Shown here piece by piece: positions 1 to 7,211 of a stretch of DNA of 11,878 bases. A program made the position numbers and the translations under genes. The DNA is from Gp13-AA77 sp036521995 (GTDB lineage Bacteria; Acidobacteriota; Terriglobia; UBA7540): contig DATDGR010000129.1 in NCBI GenBank assembly GCA_036521995.1, positions 1 through 11,878 on the forward strand, read 5' to 3'. Under the pieces are notes generated by a model, which was given only the letters and a program-made list of their open reading frames with translations, made no database searches and had not been told where the DNA came from. Every line of letters begins with the position of its first letter. Position 1 is the first letter of the stretch.

Positions 1-1356
1 AACACCGCGCGAGCCCTTCACCAGAACGACGTCTCGCGGCCGAAGGATCGAGCGGCAGAAACGTCCGGCCTCTTCGGCCCCGGCGAAGAAGCGGGCCCGC
101 TCGGACGGGAAACCGGACTCGAGGGCGCCTTCGACGAGCAGGCGGGCGTTCCCCTGCACGGCCAGAAGCCAGTCCACGCTACTCGTGGCGCACGTGTGGC
201 CGGCGGCGCGGTGCCACTCGGGCGATGACGGGCCGAGTTCCAACATCTCGCCCGCCACCACGATTCTCCGTTCTGCCGCGGGCCAGTCGCGGAGCAACTT
301 CAACATCTGCTCCAAGGCTCGAGGGTTGGAGTTGTAACTGTCGTTGATCAAGGTGGCGCCTGCGGAAAGCTGCACTACTTCCGTGCGGCTGCGGAAGGGC
401 GTGAAGCTGGCGAGGGCGGCCGCCACGGCACCAGGAGAGGCGCCCAGCAGACGTCCCACGGCGATAGCCGCAAGCGCGTTCTCCACGTTGTGCCGGCCAG
501 GGAGTGCCAGGCGGAGCTCCGCCTCGCACTCAGGTCCCTGCACCCGGAAAAGGCTTTCGAGCGAGCCGTGGGCGCCCTTGCTTAGGCGGAAACCGCTGGC
601 GCGATAGTCGGCGCCATGCTCGAATCCGTAAGTAACCACCCGTCCGATGAAGCCGTCGCGAAAATCGCGAACCCTTGTGTCATCGTAATTCAGGATCGCC
701 GTCGAGGGCGAGGTGAGATTCTCGATCAGCTCGTGCTTGGCCGCCGCAATGCCGTCCAGGGAATCGAAAGACTCGAGATGCACGGGCGCCACGTTGGTTA
801 CCACACCCAGGGCGGGGGCAGCGACTCTCGCAAGGTGAGCGATCTCGCCGGCGTGGGACATCCCGAACTCAAGAACGGCCAGGTCGTGGGCCTTCGTGAG
901 GGCCAGCAGTGTTAACGGCACGCCCAGGTGATTGTTCAGATTGCCCCCTGACTTGTGCACGGCGTAGCGCCCGCCGAGCACGGCGGCGATCAGCTCCTTG
1001 GTGGTTGTCTTGCCGGTACTGCCCGTCACAGCGACCAGAGGCCGGCCCCACTTACGACGAACCGCACTGCCCAGGTCCTGCAGGGCGGAGATCGTATTCG
1101 CGACGGGAATAAGGAAAGGTAAGACCGCCGGCGGCGCCGATGCCGCCCAGTCGCACTCAACCACGGCGCTGACAGCGCCCCGTTCCAGAGCCTGAGCAAC
1201 GAATTTGTGGCCGTCAAAATTCGGACCCCGTATGGCGAAGAAGAGGGCCCCGGCCGCGAGCGTGCGCGAGTCGATCGAGTAGCTCTGGGCGAGGCGCTCT
1301 GGTGCTCCTGAGGTTGAGCCGAGAATACCGGCGGCTTCCGCCAGCGAGAGTTCCAT
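1..1356 (-). CDS. murF: UDP-N-acetylmuramoyl-tripeptide--D-alanyl-D-alanine ligase MurF (3' end cut by window edge)
   Basis: MurF is the cytoplasmic Mur ligase that uses ATP to join D-Ala-D-Ala to the UDP-MurNAc-tripeptide, giving the pentapeptide precursor. The 452 codons visible are open from the ATG at 1356 to the edge. The N-terminal UDP-substrate domain (about residues 1-100) is followed by the ATP P-loop TGSTGKTTTKE (111-121), the MurF-type GGNLNNHLGVPLTLL (137-151), the central-domain GRHNVENALA (287-296), and the C-terminal-domain signature INDSYNSNP (337-345). The last visible residues, VKGSRGV, match the family's near-terminal KGSR motif, so probably only a few to about 20 residues are missing. 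The start is supported by GGAAAGG ending 8 nt upstream. The gene follows murE after 35 nt in the same operon. Identification is secure, and only the 3' end is unknown. Confidence 0.96.
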   Translation of the reverse strand, partial: MELSLAEAAGILGSTSGAPERLAQSYSIDSRTLAAGALFFAIRGPNFDGHKFVAQALERGAVSAVVECDWAASAPPAVLPFLIPVANTISALQDLGSAVRRKWGRPLVAVTGSTGKTTTKELIAAVLGGRYAVHKSGGNLNNHLGVPLTLLALTKAHDLAVLEFGMSHAGEIAHLARVAAPALGVVTNVAPVHLESFDSLDGIAAAKHELIENLTSPSTAILNYDDTRVRDFRDGFIGRVVTYGFEHGADYRASGFRLSKGAHGSLESLFRVQGPECEAELRLALPGRHNVENALAAIAVGRLLGASPGAVAAALASFTPFRSRTEVVQLSAGATLINDSYNSNPRALEQMLKLLRDWPAAERRIVVAGEMLELGPSSPEWHRAAGHTCATSSVDWLLAVQGNARLLVEGALESGFPSERARFFAGAEEAGRFCRSILRPRDVVLVKGSRGV

Positions 1357-1391
1357 CGAAAGTGCCTTTCCGGGTGCCGAGGCAATGGCCG

Positions 1392-2921
1392 TCAGGCCTG
1401 TCTCGAGGTCGGTCCCGGAACGTAGCCCAAGCTCTGGAGAGCTTGCCGTGCCACTTTGCGATCGTCGAAAGCGACGGTCCGCTCCTTGAAAATCTGGTAG
1501 GTCTCGTGCCCTTTGCCGGCGATCACCACGACGTCGCCGGCGCGGGCTTGCTCAAGCGCCCAGCCGATAGCGGCGGCGCGATCAACCTCCAATGTGTACC
1601 CCTTCCCGGTCCTTTGCACTCCCACCAGCGCATCATTCATGATTGTAAGTGGGTCTTCGCCGCGCGGATTGTCCGAGGTCAGCACCACCAAGTCGGCGAG
1701 CGAGCCCGCAACCTCACCCATCAAAGGCCGCTTGGAACGATCGCGGTCGCCCCCGCAGCCGAACACGACGATCAACCTGTTGTCTGTAAGCTCCCGAGCG
1801 GTGGTGAGAACATTGCGCAAGGCGTCGTCGGTGTGGGCATAGTCGACCAGCACCAGAAACGGCTGGCCGCTCTCGATGCGCTCGAAGCGGCCGGGCACAA
1901 GACGAAGTTCCTGCAGCCCCTCGCGGATTTTCTCTGCGGCGATGCCGAGGCCCTGGGCCGCGGCGGTCGCGGCCAGAATGTTCATCAGATTCGGCCGGCC
2001 GATGAGTGAGGACTTGATGTCGAGCGGCCCTTCGGGAGTCGTTAGGGACGCCTTCAGCCCCGAGGCATCCTGGCTGAAGCGTCTGACGCGCACCGCGGCC
2101 TCGGAGCTGGTCCCGTAGGTGATCAGGCGCGGGTAGGGAAGCTCCAAGAGGCGTGCGCTCCGGGGGTCATCGGCGTTGATTACGGCCACGCCGGGAGGCG
2201 GCGTCCCGAGGCCTTCAAAGAGCCGGCGTTTGGCGTCGAAGTATGCCTCCAGGGTTCCGTGATAGTCGAGGTGGTCGCGAGTGAGGTTAGTAAAAACCGC
2301 AACGGCAAAGGGGAATCCCCAAACGCGTTCCTGCGCCAAGGCATGTGACGAGACCTCCATGACCGCGGCCGAGGCCCTGTCTTTCACCAGCTCGGCGAGG
2401 TTGGAAGCGAGATCCAGCGACTCCGGCGTGGTGTTGGGCGCTGGCACGCTCGTTCCGCTCACGTGGTACTCAATCGTGCCGAACAGGCCGCTCCGGAGGC
2501 CTGCGGCCTGGAAGATGCTTTCGAGCAGGTACGCCGTGGTCGTCTTGCCGTTGGTACCCGTGATTCCGACCAGGCGCAGCGCGCGCTCCGGATGCCCGTA
2601 GAAGGCGCGCGCGGCTTCGGAAAGCGCCCGCCGGATGTTCGGAACCTGCACCCACCTTGAGGGTAGACTTCTCAGCTCGAACGACTCCCCCAAGCTCGCA
2701 GCGGCCGCAGAAGATGCCCGCTCGCTCACGATTGCTACCGCCCCTCGCTCCAGCGCCTGAGGGATGAAGCGGTGGCCGTCGTCCTTTTCGCCTTGGATGG
2801 CAAAAAATAGGCAGTCCTGCTCCACCCTTCGAGAGTCGTAGGCGAGGGAGCGGATTTCCAGACCGGGATCGGCCCCAAGCTCGAGGCCCGGAAGGCCCTG
2901 CATCAGGTCGAGCAACTTCAT
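1392..2921 (-). CDS. murE: UDP-N-acetylmuramoyl-L-alanyl-D-glutamate--2,6-diaminopimelate ligase MurE
   Basis: MurE is a cytoplasmic ATP-dependent ligase that adds the third amino acid to UDP-MurNAc-L-Ala-D-Glu. The 509-residue protein has the normal length and the three Mur-ligase domains. The P-loop GITGTNGKTTT is at 119-129. The central-domain EVSSHAL is at 189-195, and the candidate carbamylated lysine is K231 in FDAKRRLF. The C-terminal domain has LVDYAHTDDAL (358-368), DNPRGEDP (417-424) and AGKGHETYQ (468-476). In characterised MurE enzymes the DNPR motif marks meso-diaminopimelate specificity, as opposed to lysine, so a DAP-type (Gram-negative-like) peptidoglycan is inferred. The ATG at 2921 is preceded by AGGTTGAACG, a modest ribosome-binding site. 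The gap after ftsI is 31 nt and the gap before murF is 35 nt, which fits one transcript. Confidence 0.97.
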   Translation of the reverse strand: MKLLDLMQGLPGLELGADPGLEIRSLAYDSRRVEQDCLFFAIQGEKDDGHRFIPQALERGAVAIVSERASSAAAASLGESFELRSLPSRWVQVPNIRRALSEAARAFYGHPERALRLVGITGTNGKTTTAYLLESIFQAAGLRSGLFGTIEYHVSGTSVPAPNTTPESLDLASNLAELVKDRASAAVMEVSSHALAQERVWGFPFAVAVFTNLTRDHLDYHGTLEAYFDAKRRLFEGLGTPPPGVAVINADDPRSARLLELPYPRLITYGTSSEAAVRVRRFSQDASGLKASLTTPEGPLDIKSSLIGRPNLMNILAATAAAQGLGIAAEKIREGLQELRLVPGRFERIESGQPFLVLVDYAHTDDALRNVLTTARELTDNRLIVVFGCGGDRDRSKRPLMGEVAGSLADLVVLTSDNPRGEDPLTIMNDALVGVQRTGKGYTLEVDRAAAIGWALEQARAGDVVVIAGKGHETYQIFKERTVAFDDRKVARQALQSLGYVPGPTSRQA

Positions 2922-2952
2922 CGTTCAACCTATTCTATCGCGAGGAAGTAAG

Positions 2953-5001
2953 CTAGCGTGCAAAACGAACCCGCAGCTTGGTTCGGGCGGGCACCTTCGA
3001 TCCCGCCGCCGGAAACTGCTCGGCGGCGAGTCCGCTTCCGCCGACCACTAGATCGAGCCCTAGAGCCTGGCATTGGTCAGCAACCGGACGCTGCGCCAGG
3101 CCGGTGAAGTCGGGAACCGTCACCAGAGGGCCATTTTCCAGCACCACGGTGGCCGGCCCCGCATCGTCGTTCGTCAGGGCGACGGGCGTAAGATTGGGCG
3201 CCAGACCATCGCTTGGGACGGCATCGGAAATCTCGGCGGGCGGCGGATCCGCTTCCACGGGTTTGCCGGGCTTGGCTTTTTTGACGATCAGAGGCGCCGG
3301 GCGGTCCTCCGGCACGTTCAAGCGGGTCAGGATCTGCTCCATGATGTTTTTGAAGATCGGCGCCGCCACTTCAGCGCCGTAGTATTCGCCTACGGGCGAG
3401 TCGACCGAAACCAGCACCACCACCGCCGGGCGCTCCACCGGCGCCATACCCACGAACGAGGCCACGAAGTGGCTATGCGAGTAAGCGCCTGAAGGGTCGA
3501 TCTTCTGCGCCGTGCCCGTCTTGCCAGCCGCCGAGTAGCCCCGAAGCTGGGCGTTCCGGCCGCTGCCCTCCTCGACCACTTCCATCAGCATGTGCTTCAT
3601 GAGTTGGGCGGTCCGCTCGCTCACTACGCGCCGGCTGGGACGCAAGAGCGGTGACGTGACGGCTGAGTCCTGCTCGAAGTGATCGATGATGCGCGGCGGC
3701 ATGTACACGCCGCCGTTGGCAATGGCAGAGTAGGCGGAAACCACCTGCAGGCCCGTCACGCCCACCTCCTGTCCTATCGAAACCGCGCCGATCGAGATCC
3801 CCGACCAGCGTTCGGGCGGCTTCAGCAGACCCTGCTCTTCACCGGGTAGCTCGATGCCGGTGCGCGAGCCGAATCCGTAACGGCGAATGTACTGGTAGAG
3901 ACGATCTTGCCCAAGGCGCAGCCCGATCTTGATGGCGGCCACGTCGCTCGAGTGAGCCAGCGCCTCTTCGACGGTCATTACTCCGAAGCGCTCGTCGTCG
4001 TGGATGACGTGGTGGCCGATCGTGATCGAGCCCATCTGGCAATCGATCATCTCCTCGGGTGAGATCAGTCCTTCTTCGAGGGCGCCTGAGTACGTCACCA
4101 GCTTGAACATCGAACCGGGCTCATACACCCACTGGATGGTGCGATTGATGCGGTTCTCGGGTCTGGATTCGTCGAAGTGGTTGGGATCAAAGGTCGGCTC
4201 GCTCACCATGGCGAGAATTTTTCCCGTGGAGGGCTCCTCCACGATCCCCAATGCTCCGGCCGCGTGGTGGTCCTTCACGGCCTGGTCCAAGGTCGCCTGC
4301 ACGATGCCTTGAAGGTCTGCGTCAAGGGTCAAAACCACGTTGGCGCCAGCCTGGCCCTTCCATTCGCTGGACTGAAAGACGTGTCCGTGGGCGTCTTCGT
4401 TCATCAGAACCCTGCCCGGGTGTCCAGCCATCAGCTTGTTGAATCCGGACTCGAGCCCGCCCAGGCCCTGATCATCGAGCCCCGCGTAACCCACCACCGA
4501 GGCTGCCAGGGATCCTCGCGGGTAAGAACGCCTCATTTCGGTCTGGAGGCTGATACCCTTCAGGCCAAGGCTTCGAACCCGGTCGGCAAGCTCATCGGGA
4601 AGCCCCCGTGCCAGCCAAAGGAAAGAGTGGGAGTCTTCAAGGCGGTCCTCCAGTTCTGACACGTCCGCACCGAGTACCGGAGCCAGAAGCTTCGCCGTCA
4701 ATCCCGGATCCTGGATTTCATGGGGCGAGGCCCCCACCGATTCCGCCGGCACGGCAATGGCCAGTTCGCGTCCGCGCCGGTCATAGATCGTGCCGCGCTC
4801 GGCCGGGAGCGGCATGGTGTGCTGCTGCTGCCTCCGCTTGATGGTTACCCATTTTACGTAGTCAATCACCTGGAGGCCGTAGAGCCGGCCCAGGATCAGC
4901 AGAATCCAGAGGCCGAGCAAGCCGCCGAAGGCGAAGATGCGGCGGCGCGGAAGGGTTTGGGTGCGAGTTGGCGGGCGAGGAGGTGAGGACGAGGGGCGCA
5001 T
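2953..5001 (-). CDS. ftsI: Penicillin-binding protein FtsI-like (septal transpeptidase, class B) with C-terminal PASTA domain
   Basis: This is a class B penicillin-binding protein, the divisome transpeptidase that cross-links septal peptidoglycan in the periplasm. Numbering is from the ATG at 5001 (682 aa). A basic, proline-rich cytoplasmic N-terminus precedes one membrane helix (about 22-41). The PBP dimerisation domain opens with ERGTIYDRRGRELA (68-81). The transpeptidase domain (about 240-545) holds the catalytic SxxK (S297, K300 in PGSMFK) and the KTGTAQ motif (K494). The second motif, normally SxN, reads S351-S-D353. A charged, proline-rich linker (about 565-625) leads to a PASTA-like domain (about 627-682) beginning VTVPDFTGL. 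Upstream in-frame starts exist: GTG at 5010 and TTG at 5028. I chose ATG, with GAAGGG 12 nt upstream, but the start is uncertain. Position between ftsL and murE is the canonical ftsI place. A Spo-type paralogue is unlikely in this context. Confidence 0.94.
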   Translation of the reverse strand: MRPSSSPPRPPTRTQTLPRRRIFAFGGLLGLWILLILGRLYGLQVIDYVKWVTIKRRQQQHTMPLPAERGTIYDRRGRELAIAVPAESVGASPHEIQDPGLTAKLLAPVLGADVSELEDRLEDSHSFLWLARGLPDELADRVRSLGLKGISLQTEMRRSYPRGSLAASVVGYAGLDDQGLGGLESGFNKLMAGHPGRVLMNEDAHGHVFQSSEWKGQAGANVVLTLDADLQGIVQATLDQAVKDHHAAGALGIVEEPSTGKILAMVSEPTFDPNHFDESRPENRINRTIQWVYEPGSMFKLVTYSGALEEGLISPEEMIDCQMGSITIGHHVIHDDERFGVMTVEEALAHSSDVAAIKIGLRLGQDRLYQYIRRYGFGSRTGIELPGEEQGLLKPPERWSGISIGAVSIGQEVGVTGLQVVSAYSAIANGGVYMPPRIIDHFEQDSAVTSPLLRPSRRVVSERTAQLMKHMLMEVVEEGSGRNAQLRGYSAAGKTGTAQKIDPSGAYSHSHFVASFVGMAPVERPAVVVLVSVDSPVGEYYGAEVAAPIFKNIMEQILTRLNVPEDRPAPLIVKKAKPGKPVEADPPPAEISDAVPSDGLAPNLTPVALTNDDAGPATVVLENGPLVTVPDFTGLAQRPVADQCQALGLDLVVGGSGLAAEQFPAAGSKVPARTKLRVRFAR

Positions 5002-5050
5002 CCGAGTCACGTGCCCTTCAATCGGCAATCTGCCAATCGTGAAATCTGCA

Positions 5051-5554
5051 TCAACGCGTCCGCCGGAGAGCCGCCAGGGCCGCGCTCGGTGCGGGGCGGC
5101 TCTCGGCGAGCTGGGGCTCGTCCGGGATGGGTGGAGTGCCCATGAACTGATCCGCGCGTACGACCTGGCCGGGTTGAGCGGGCTCGAGGCCGAGTTCGGC
5201 CTGGGCTTTGCCCTCGATGAACTCCTTCTTGTCGAGTGACTGTTGCTCAGATTTCAGCCTGCGATTCCAGTTTTCAAGGGAGCTCTGCTTCTGACGCAAC
5301 TGCTCGATCTCATAGCCGTAGCGCACGCACTGGAAGTGCTGCCAGGCGTAGGCGAAGCAGAGAATGAAGGCCAATCCGATCAGTCCCGCCAGGGTGTAGC
5401 ACTCCCGGTGCTTGGCGCCATCCACCTCGCGCACGATCCGCGAGTTGTCGATTCGCTTCACGAAGTAGACCTCGCGCACTGGGGCTCGGCCTGCGGCCAG
5501 GGTTTGGCGAGCGCGGCGGCGGGCTCCCGGCAGGACTTGGGCGGCAGTTGCCAT
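5051..5554 (-). CDS. ftsL: FtsL-like cell division membrane protein
   Basis: This is a small bitopic membrane protein in the position of FtsL, which in other bacteria forms the FtsQLB divisome subcomplex that recruits and activates the FtsWI synthase. The 167-residue product has a basic cytoplasmic N-terminus (about 1-50), one hydrophobic segment (about 53-73, LAGLIGLAFILCFAYAW), then a heptad-rich stretch (about 80-112, EIEQLRQKQSSLENWNRRLK) that looks like a coiled coil. It ends in a proline-rich tail of about 45 residues that is longer than in E. coli FtsL. The motif LGLEPAQPGQVV (121-132) after the coiled coil resembles the region that ends many FtsL proteins. FtsL families diverge strongly in sequence, so the assignment rests on topology plus its place between rsmH and ftsI. 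The ATG at 5554 has a near-perfect ribosome-binding site. Confidence 0.85.
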   Translation of the reverse strand: MATAAQVLPGARRRARQTLAAGRAPVREVYFVKRIDNSRIVREVDGAKHRECYTLAGLIGLAFILCFAYAWQHFQCVRYGYEIEQLRQKQSSLENWNRRLKSEQQSLDKKEFIEGKAQAELGLEPAQPGQVVRADQFMGTPPIPDEPQLAESRPAPSAALAALRRTR

Positions 5555-5560
5555 TTTCTT

Positions 5561-5567
5561 TCCTCCT
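5561..5567 (-). promoter_or_regulatory. Strong ribosome-binding site of the ftsL-like gene
   Basis: On the minus strand AGGAGGA lies 6 nt before the ATG at 5554, in the 14-nt gap after the rsmH stop codon. It is the best Shine-Dalgarno match in the cluster. It fixes the ftsL start and suggests independent, efficient initiation rather than coupling to rsmH. Confidence 0.85.
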
Positions 5568-5568
5568 G

Positions 5569-6495
5569 TTAACCTCGGTCACTTTCGCTTCCAACCTTTT
5601 CCGCCGCGCGCAGTTTGGCGCTGCGGGCCCGCGGATTGCGGCGCATCTCTTCTTCCCCCGGCCGGACCACTTTGCGCGTCAGAACGCGAGCCCGGCCCTC
5701 GCGCCGCCAGGCTATGAACGCTTGCTTCACCCTGCGATCTTCTAGCGAGTGAAAGCTAATGAGCACTATCCGGCCGCCGGCCGCAAGCATGGCCAGCGCC
5801 TGAGCCAGGAACCGCTCCAGGTTGTCGAGCTCGCCATTCACCGCCAGCCGCAGGGCCATGAAAGTGCGCGTGGCGGGATGAATGTGGTGGGGGCCCGGCC
5901 GGGAGGGGATCGCTCGCGTCACCACCTGCGCCAGTTCGGTGGAGGTACGAATCGGCCGGGCCCTCATAATGGCTCGCGCGATACGGCGCGACTGGCGCTC
6001 TTCGCCAAAATTGAAAATCAGATCCGCGAGCTCACGCTCGCTTGAAGTGTTCACAAGATCCGCCGCCGTAGTTGCGCTCGATGGATCCATCCGCATGTCC
6101 AGCGGGCCTTCGGCGCTGAAGCTGAATCCGCGATCCGTGTCGGCAAGCTGGAGCGAGCTCAATCCAAGGTCAGCCAGTACGCCGTCGGCCGGCGGCAGAC
6201 CGCTTTCTGCGTGGAGCGCGCCGATCTCCGCAAAGTTGCCGTGCACCAGACTCACCTTTTCGCCGAAACGCGCCAGACGCTCGCGGGCTGCGGCCAAGGC
6301 TAGCGGATCCCGATCGATGCCCAGCAGCCTGCCGTTCGTGATCCGCTCCAGAATCGCCTCGGCGTGCCCGCCGCCGCCAACCGTGGCGTCGATGTAGAAT
6401 CCATCTGGCCGTACATTCAGGGACTCCAGGACTTCTTCGACCAGCACCGGCTGGTGGATCCCTTTCCCGCTCGCGCTGGGCTCGTCACTCGCCAC
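5569..6495 (-). CDS. rsmH: 16S rRNA (cytosine(1402)-N(4))-methyltransferase RsmH
   Basis: RsmH (MraW) is a cytoplasmic SAM-dependent enzyme that N4-methylates C1402 of 16S rRNA in the ribosomal P site. The 308-residue length matches the family. Visible signatures are HQPVLVEEVLESL (14-26), the SAM-binding glycine-rich loop DATVGGGGHAEAIL (36-49), acidic GIDRDP (59-64), ADLGLSSLQL (109-118), GPLDMRMD (130-137), HPATRTFMALRLAVN (206-220) and ISFHSLEDRRVK (246-257). The C-terminus NPRARSAKLRAAEK (287-300) is also typical. The start is GTG at 6495, 19 nt after the mraZ stop, with only a weak GGGGC element before it. No better in-frame start lies near. Its second place in the dcw cluster, directly after mraZ, is the usual arrangement. 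Confidence 0.97.
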   Translation of the reverse strand: MASDEPSASGKGIHQPVLVEEVLESLNVRPDGFYIDATVGGGGHAEAILERITNGRLLGIDRDPLALAAARERLARFGEKVSLVHGNFAEIGALHAESGLPPADGVLADLGLSSLQLADTDRGFSFSAEGPLDMRMDPSSATTAADLVNTSSERELADLIFNFGEERQSRRIARAIMRARPIRTSTELAQVVTRAIPSRPGPHHIHPATRTFMALRLAVNGELDNLERFLAQALAMLAAGGRIVLISFHSLEDRRVKQAFIAWRREGRARVLTRKVVRPGEEEMRRNPRARSAKLRAAEKVGSESDRG

Positions 6496-6514
6496 TAGCC
6501 CCAGACCACTGCCC

Positions 6515-6955
6515 TCAAATCCCCAGGTCGCTCCAGGTCTTTTCGTCTTCCTCGGTGATGGGGTCCTTCTCCAGGTGCTCGGCGAAGCGCTCCGGTTTCC
6601 AGACGTCGAGTCGATCCGGATAGCCCATCACGATTACTTCCCCCACCACCTCCGCGGCGGCGCGTAGTTGCGACGGAACCAGGATGCGGCCTTGCCCGTC
6701 CATCTGCGCCTGCTGTCCCCAGAAGTTGGTCCGGTCCAGGAACTTGTTCCGGGCCCGGCTCATGGTGGGCAGCGCCGCCAGTTTTTTTTCGGTTTGCTCC
6801 CATTGGCTAAAGGGGTAAACTGACGCCTTGTCACCGCGCAGGCTGGTGACATAGAAGTTCGGCCCGTAGTCCCGGTCAATAATCTCCTTGAACTCCGCCG
6901 GGATCTTGAGCCGCCCTTTGGGATCAACCGTCGCCTTGTGGGTGCCTCGAAACAC
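6515..6955 (-). CDS. mraZ: Transcriptional regulator MraZ
   Basis: MraZ is a DNA-binding protein of the AbrB/MazE fold that forms rings and, in E. coli and Mycoplasma, binds repeats in its own dcw promoter. The chosen GTG start at 6955 gives 146 residues beginning MFRGTHKATVDPKGRLKIP, which aligns directly with the usual MFRG start. Two SpoVT/AbrB-type repeats are visible: DPKGRLKIPAEF (11-22) and DGQGRILVPSQLR (86-98), linked by SRARNKFLDRTNFWGQQAQM. The frame is also open to a GTG at 7012, but that start lies inside the promoter and operator boxes, so I reject it. GGCGGAGA precedes the 6955 start, with GGAG 4 nt away. It is the first gene of the operon and probably autoregulates it. Confidence 0.95.
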   Translation of the reverse strand: MFRGTHKATVDPKGRLKIPAEFKEIIDRDYGPNFYVTSLRGDKASVYPFSQWEQTEKKLAALPTMSRARNKFLDRTNFWGQQAQMDGQGRILVPSQLRAAAEVVGEVIVMGYPDRLDVWKPERFAEHLEKDPITEEDEKTWSDLGI

Positions 6956-6998
6956 TCGTCTCCGCCCGGCGATTTCGACCACTTTTCTACACAATACG

Positions 6999-7025
6999 CT
7001 ACTGCGAGCCACTTTTTACCACCAA
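6999..7025 (-). promoter_or_regulatory. Putative MraZ operator: three 10-bp-phased boxes
   Basis: Reading the minus strand from 7025, three heptamers are separated by exactly 3 nt each: TTGGTGG (7025-7019), AAAGTGG (7015-7009) and GCAGTAG (7005-6999). The core GTGG/GTGG/GTAG recurs every 10 bp. MraZ is known to bind short G-rich direct repeats phased at about one helical turn upstream of mraZ. The central box AAAGTGG is identical to the box reported for Mycoplasma. The boxes overlap the proposed -10 element, which would fit repression. Function is inferred from position and spacing. Confidence 0.7.
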
Positions 7026-7042
7026 GGGTCTGAGTGTGTCAA
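7013..7042 (-). promoter_or_regulatory. Putative sigma-70-type promoter of the dcw operon (PmraZ)
   Basis: A consensus TTGACA (-35) is read on the minus strand at 7042-7037. It is followed, 18 nt later, by TAAAAA (7018-7013) as a 4/6 match to the -10 element. A-rich sequence just upstream (7043-7070) could act as an UP element. Transcription would start near 7006 and give a leader of about 50 nt before the mraZ GTG at 6955. The -35 is convincing. The -10 is weaker and could be shifted by 1 nt. Confidence 0.6.
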
Positions 7043-7089
7043 GCTTTTTCTTTAGGAAATTTCTTCATTCTTCAGATACTTATGGCTTC

Positions 7090-7107
7090 GTGCCCCACGT
7101 GTCCCAC
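7090..7107. repeat. 9-bp imperfect tandem repeat (GTGCCCCAC / GTGTCCCAC)
   Basis: Two 9-bp units differing at one base are directly adjacent (7090-7098 and 7099-7107), with a CACGTG palindrome at the junction (7096-7101). On the minus strand they read GTGGGACAC-GTGGGGCAC, about 50 bp upstream of the dcw -35. They could be an extra regulator site. No protein can be named. Confidence 0.4.
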
Positions 7108-7124
7108 AGGTTGCGGCCAAAGAC

Positions 7125-7181
7125 AGGTTACCGCTACTAGTAGGTTAGCATTGGGGATGGTTCGGCTAGCCGAGTAGGTTA
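7125..7181. repeat. AGGTTA direct repeats and short palindromes between the BtuF-like gene and mraZ
   Basis: AGGTTA occurs at 7125-7130, 7142-7147 and 7176-7181, spaced 17 and 34 bp. The last two lie within the longer repeat AGTAGGTTA (7139-7147, 7173-7181). Two perfect palindromes interleave with them: CTACTAGTAG (7134-7143) and TCGGCTAGCCGA (7162-7173). The region follows the stop of the BtuF-like gene, but neither palindrome has a T-tract, so a simple intrinsic terminator is not supported. Confidence 0.4.
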
Positions 7182-7211
7182 CTGAAGGGCGACGGTGCCG
7201 TTTGGCCCCGG

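Noticed and set aside
1302..2009. Plus-strand ORF of 235 codons across murE and murF
   Set aside because: It is antisense to clearly identified Mur ligases, with no motif or start signal.
6956..7012. MraZ start at GTG 7012
   Set aside because: It places the first codons inside the -10 and operator boxes and adds 19 residues before the conserved MFRG start.
7162..7173. Palindrome TCGGCTAGCCGA as an intrinsic terminator
   Set aside because: The stem is only 4 bp with a usable loop, and no T-tract follows on the minus strand.
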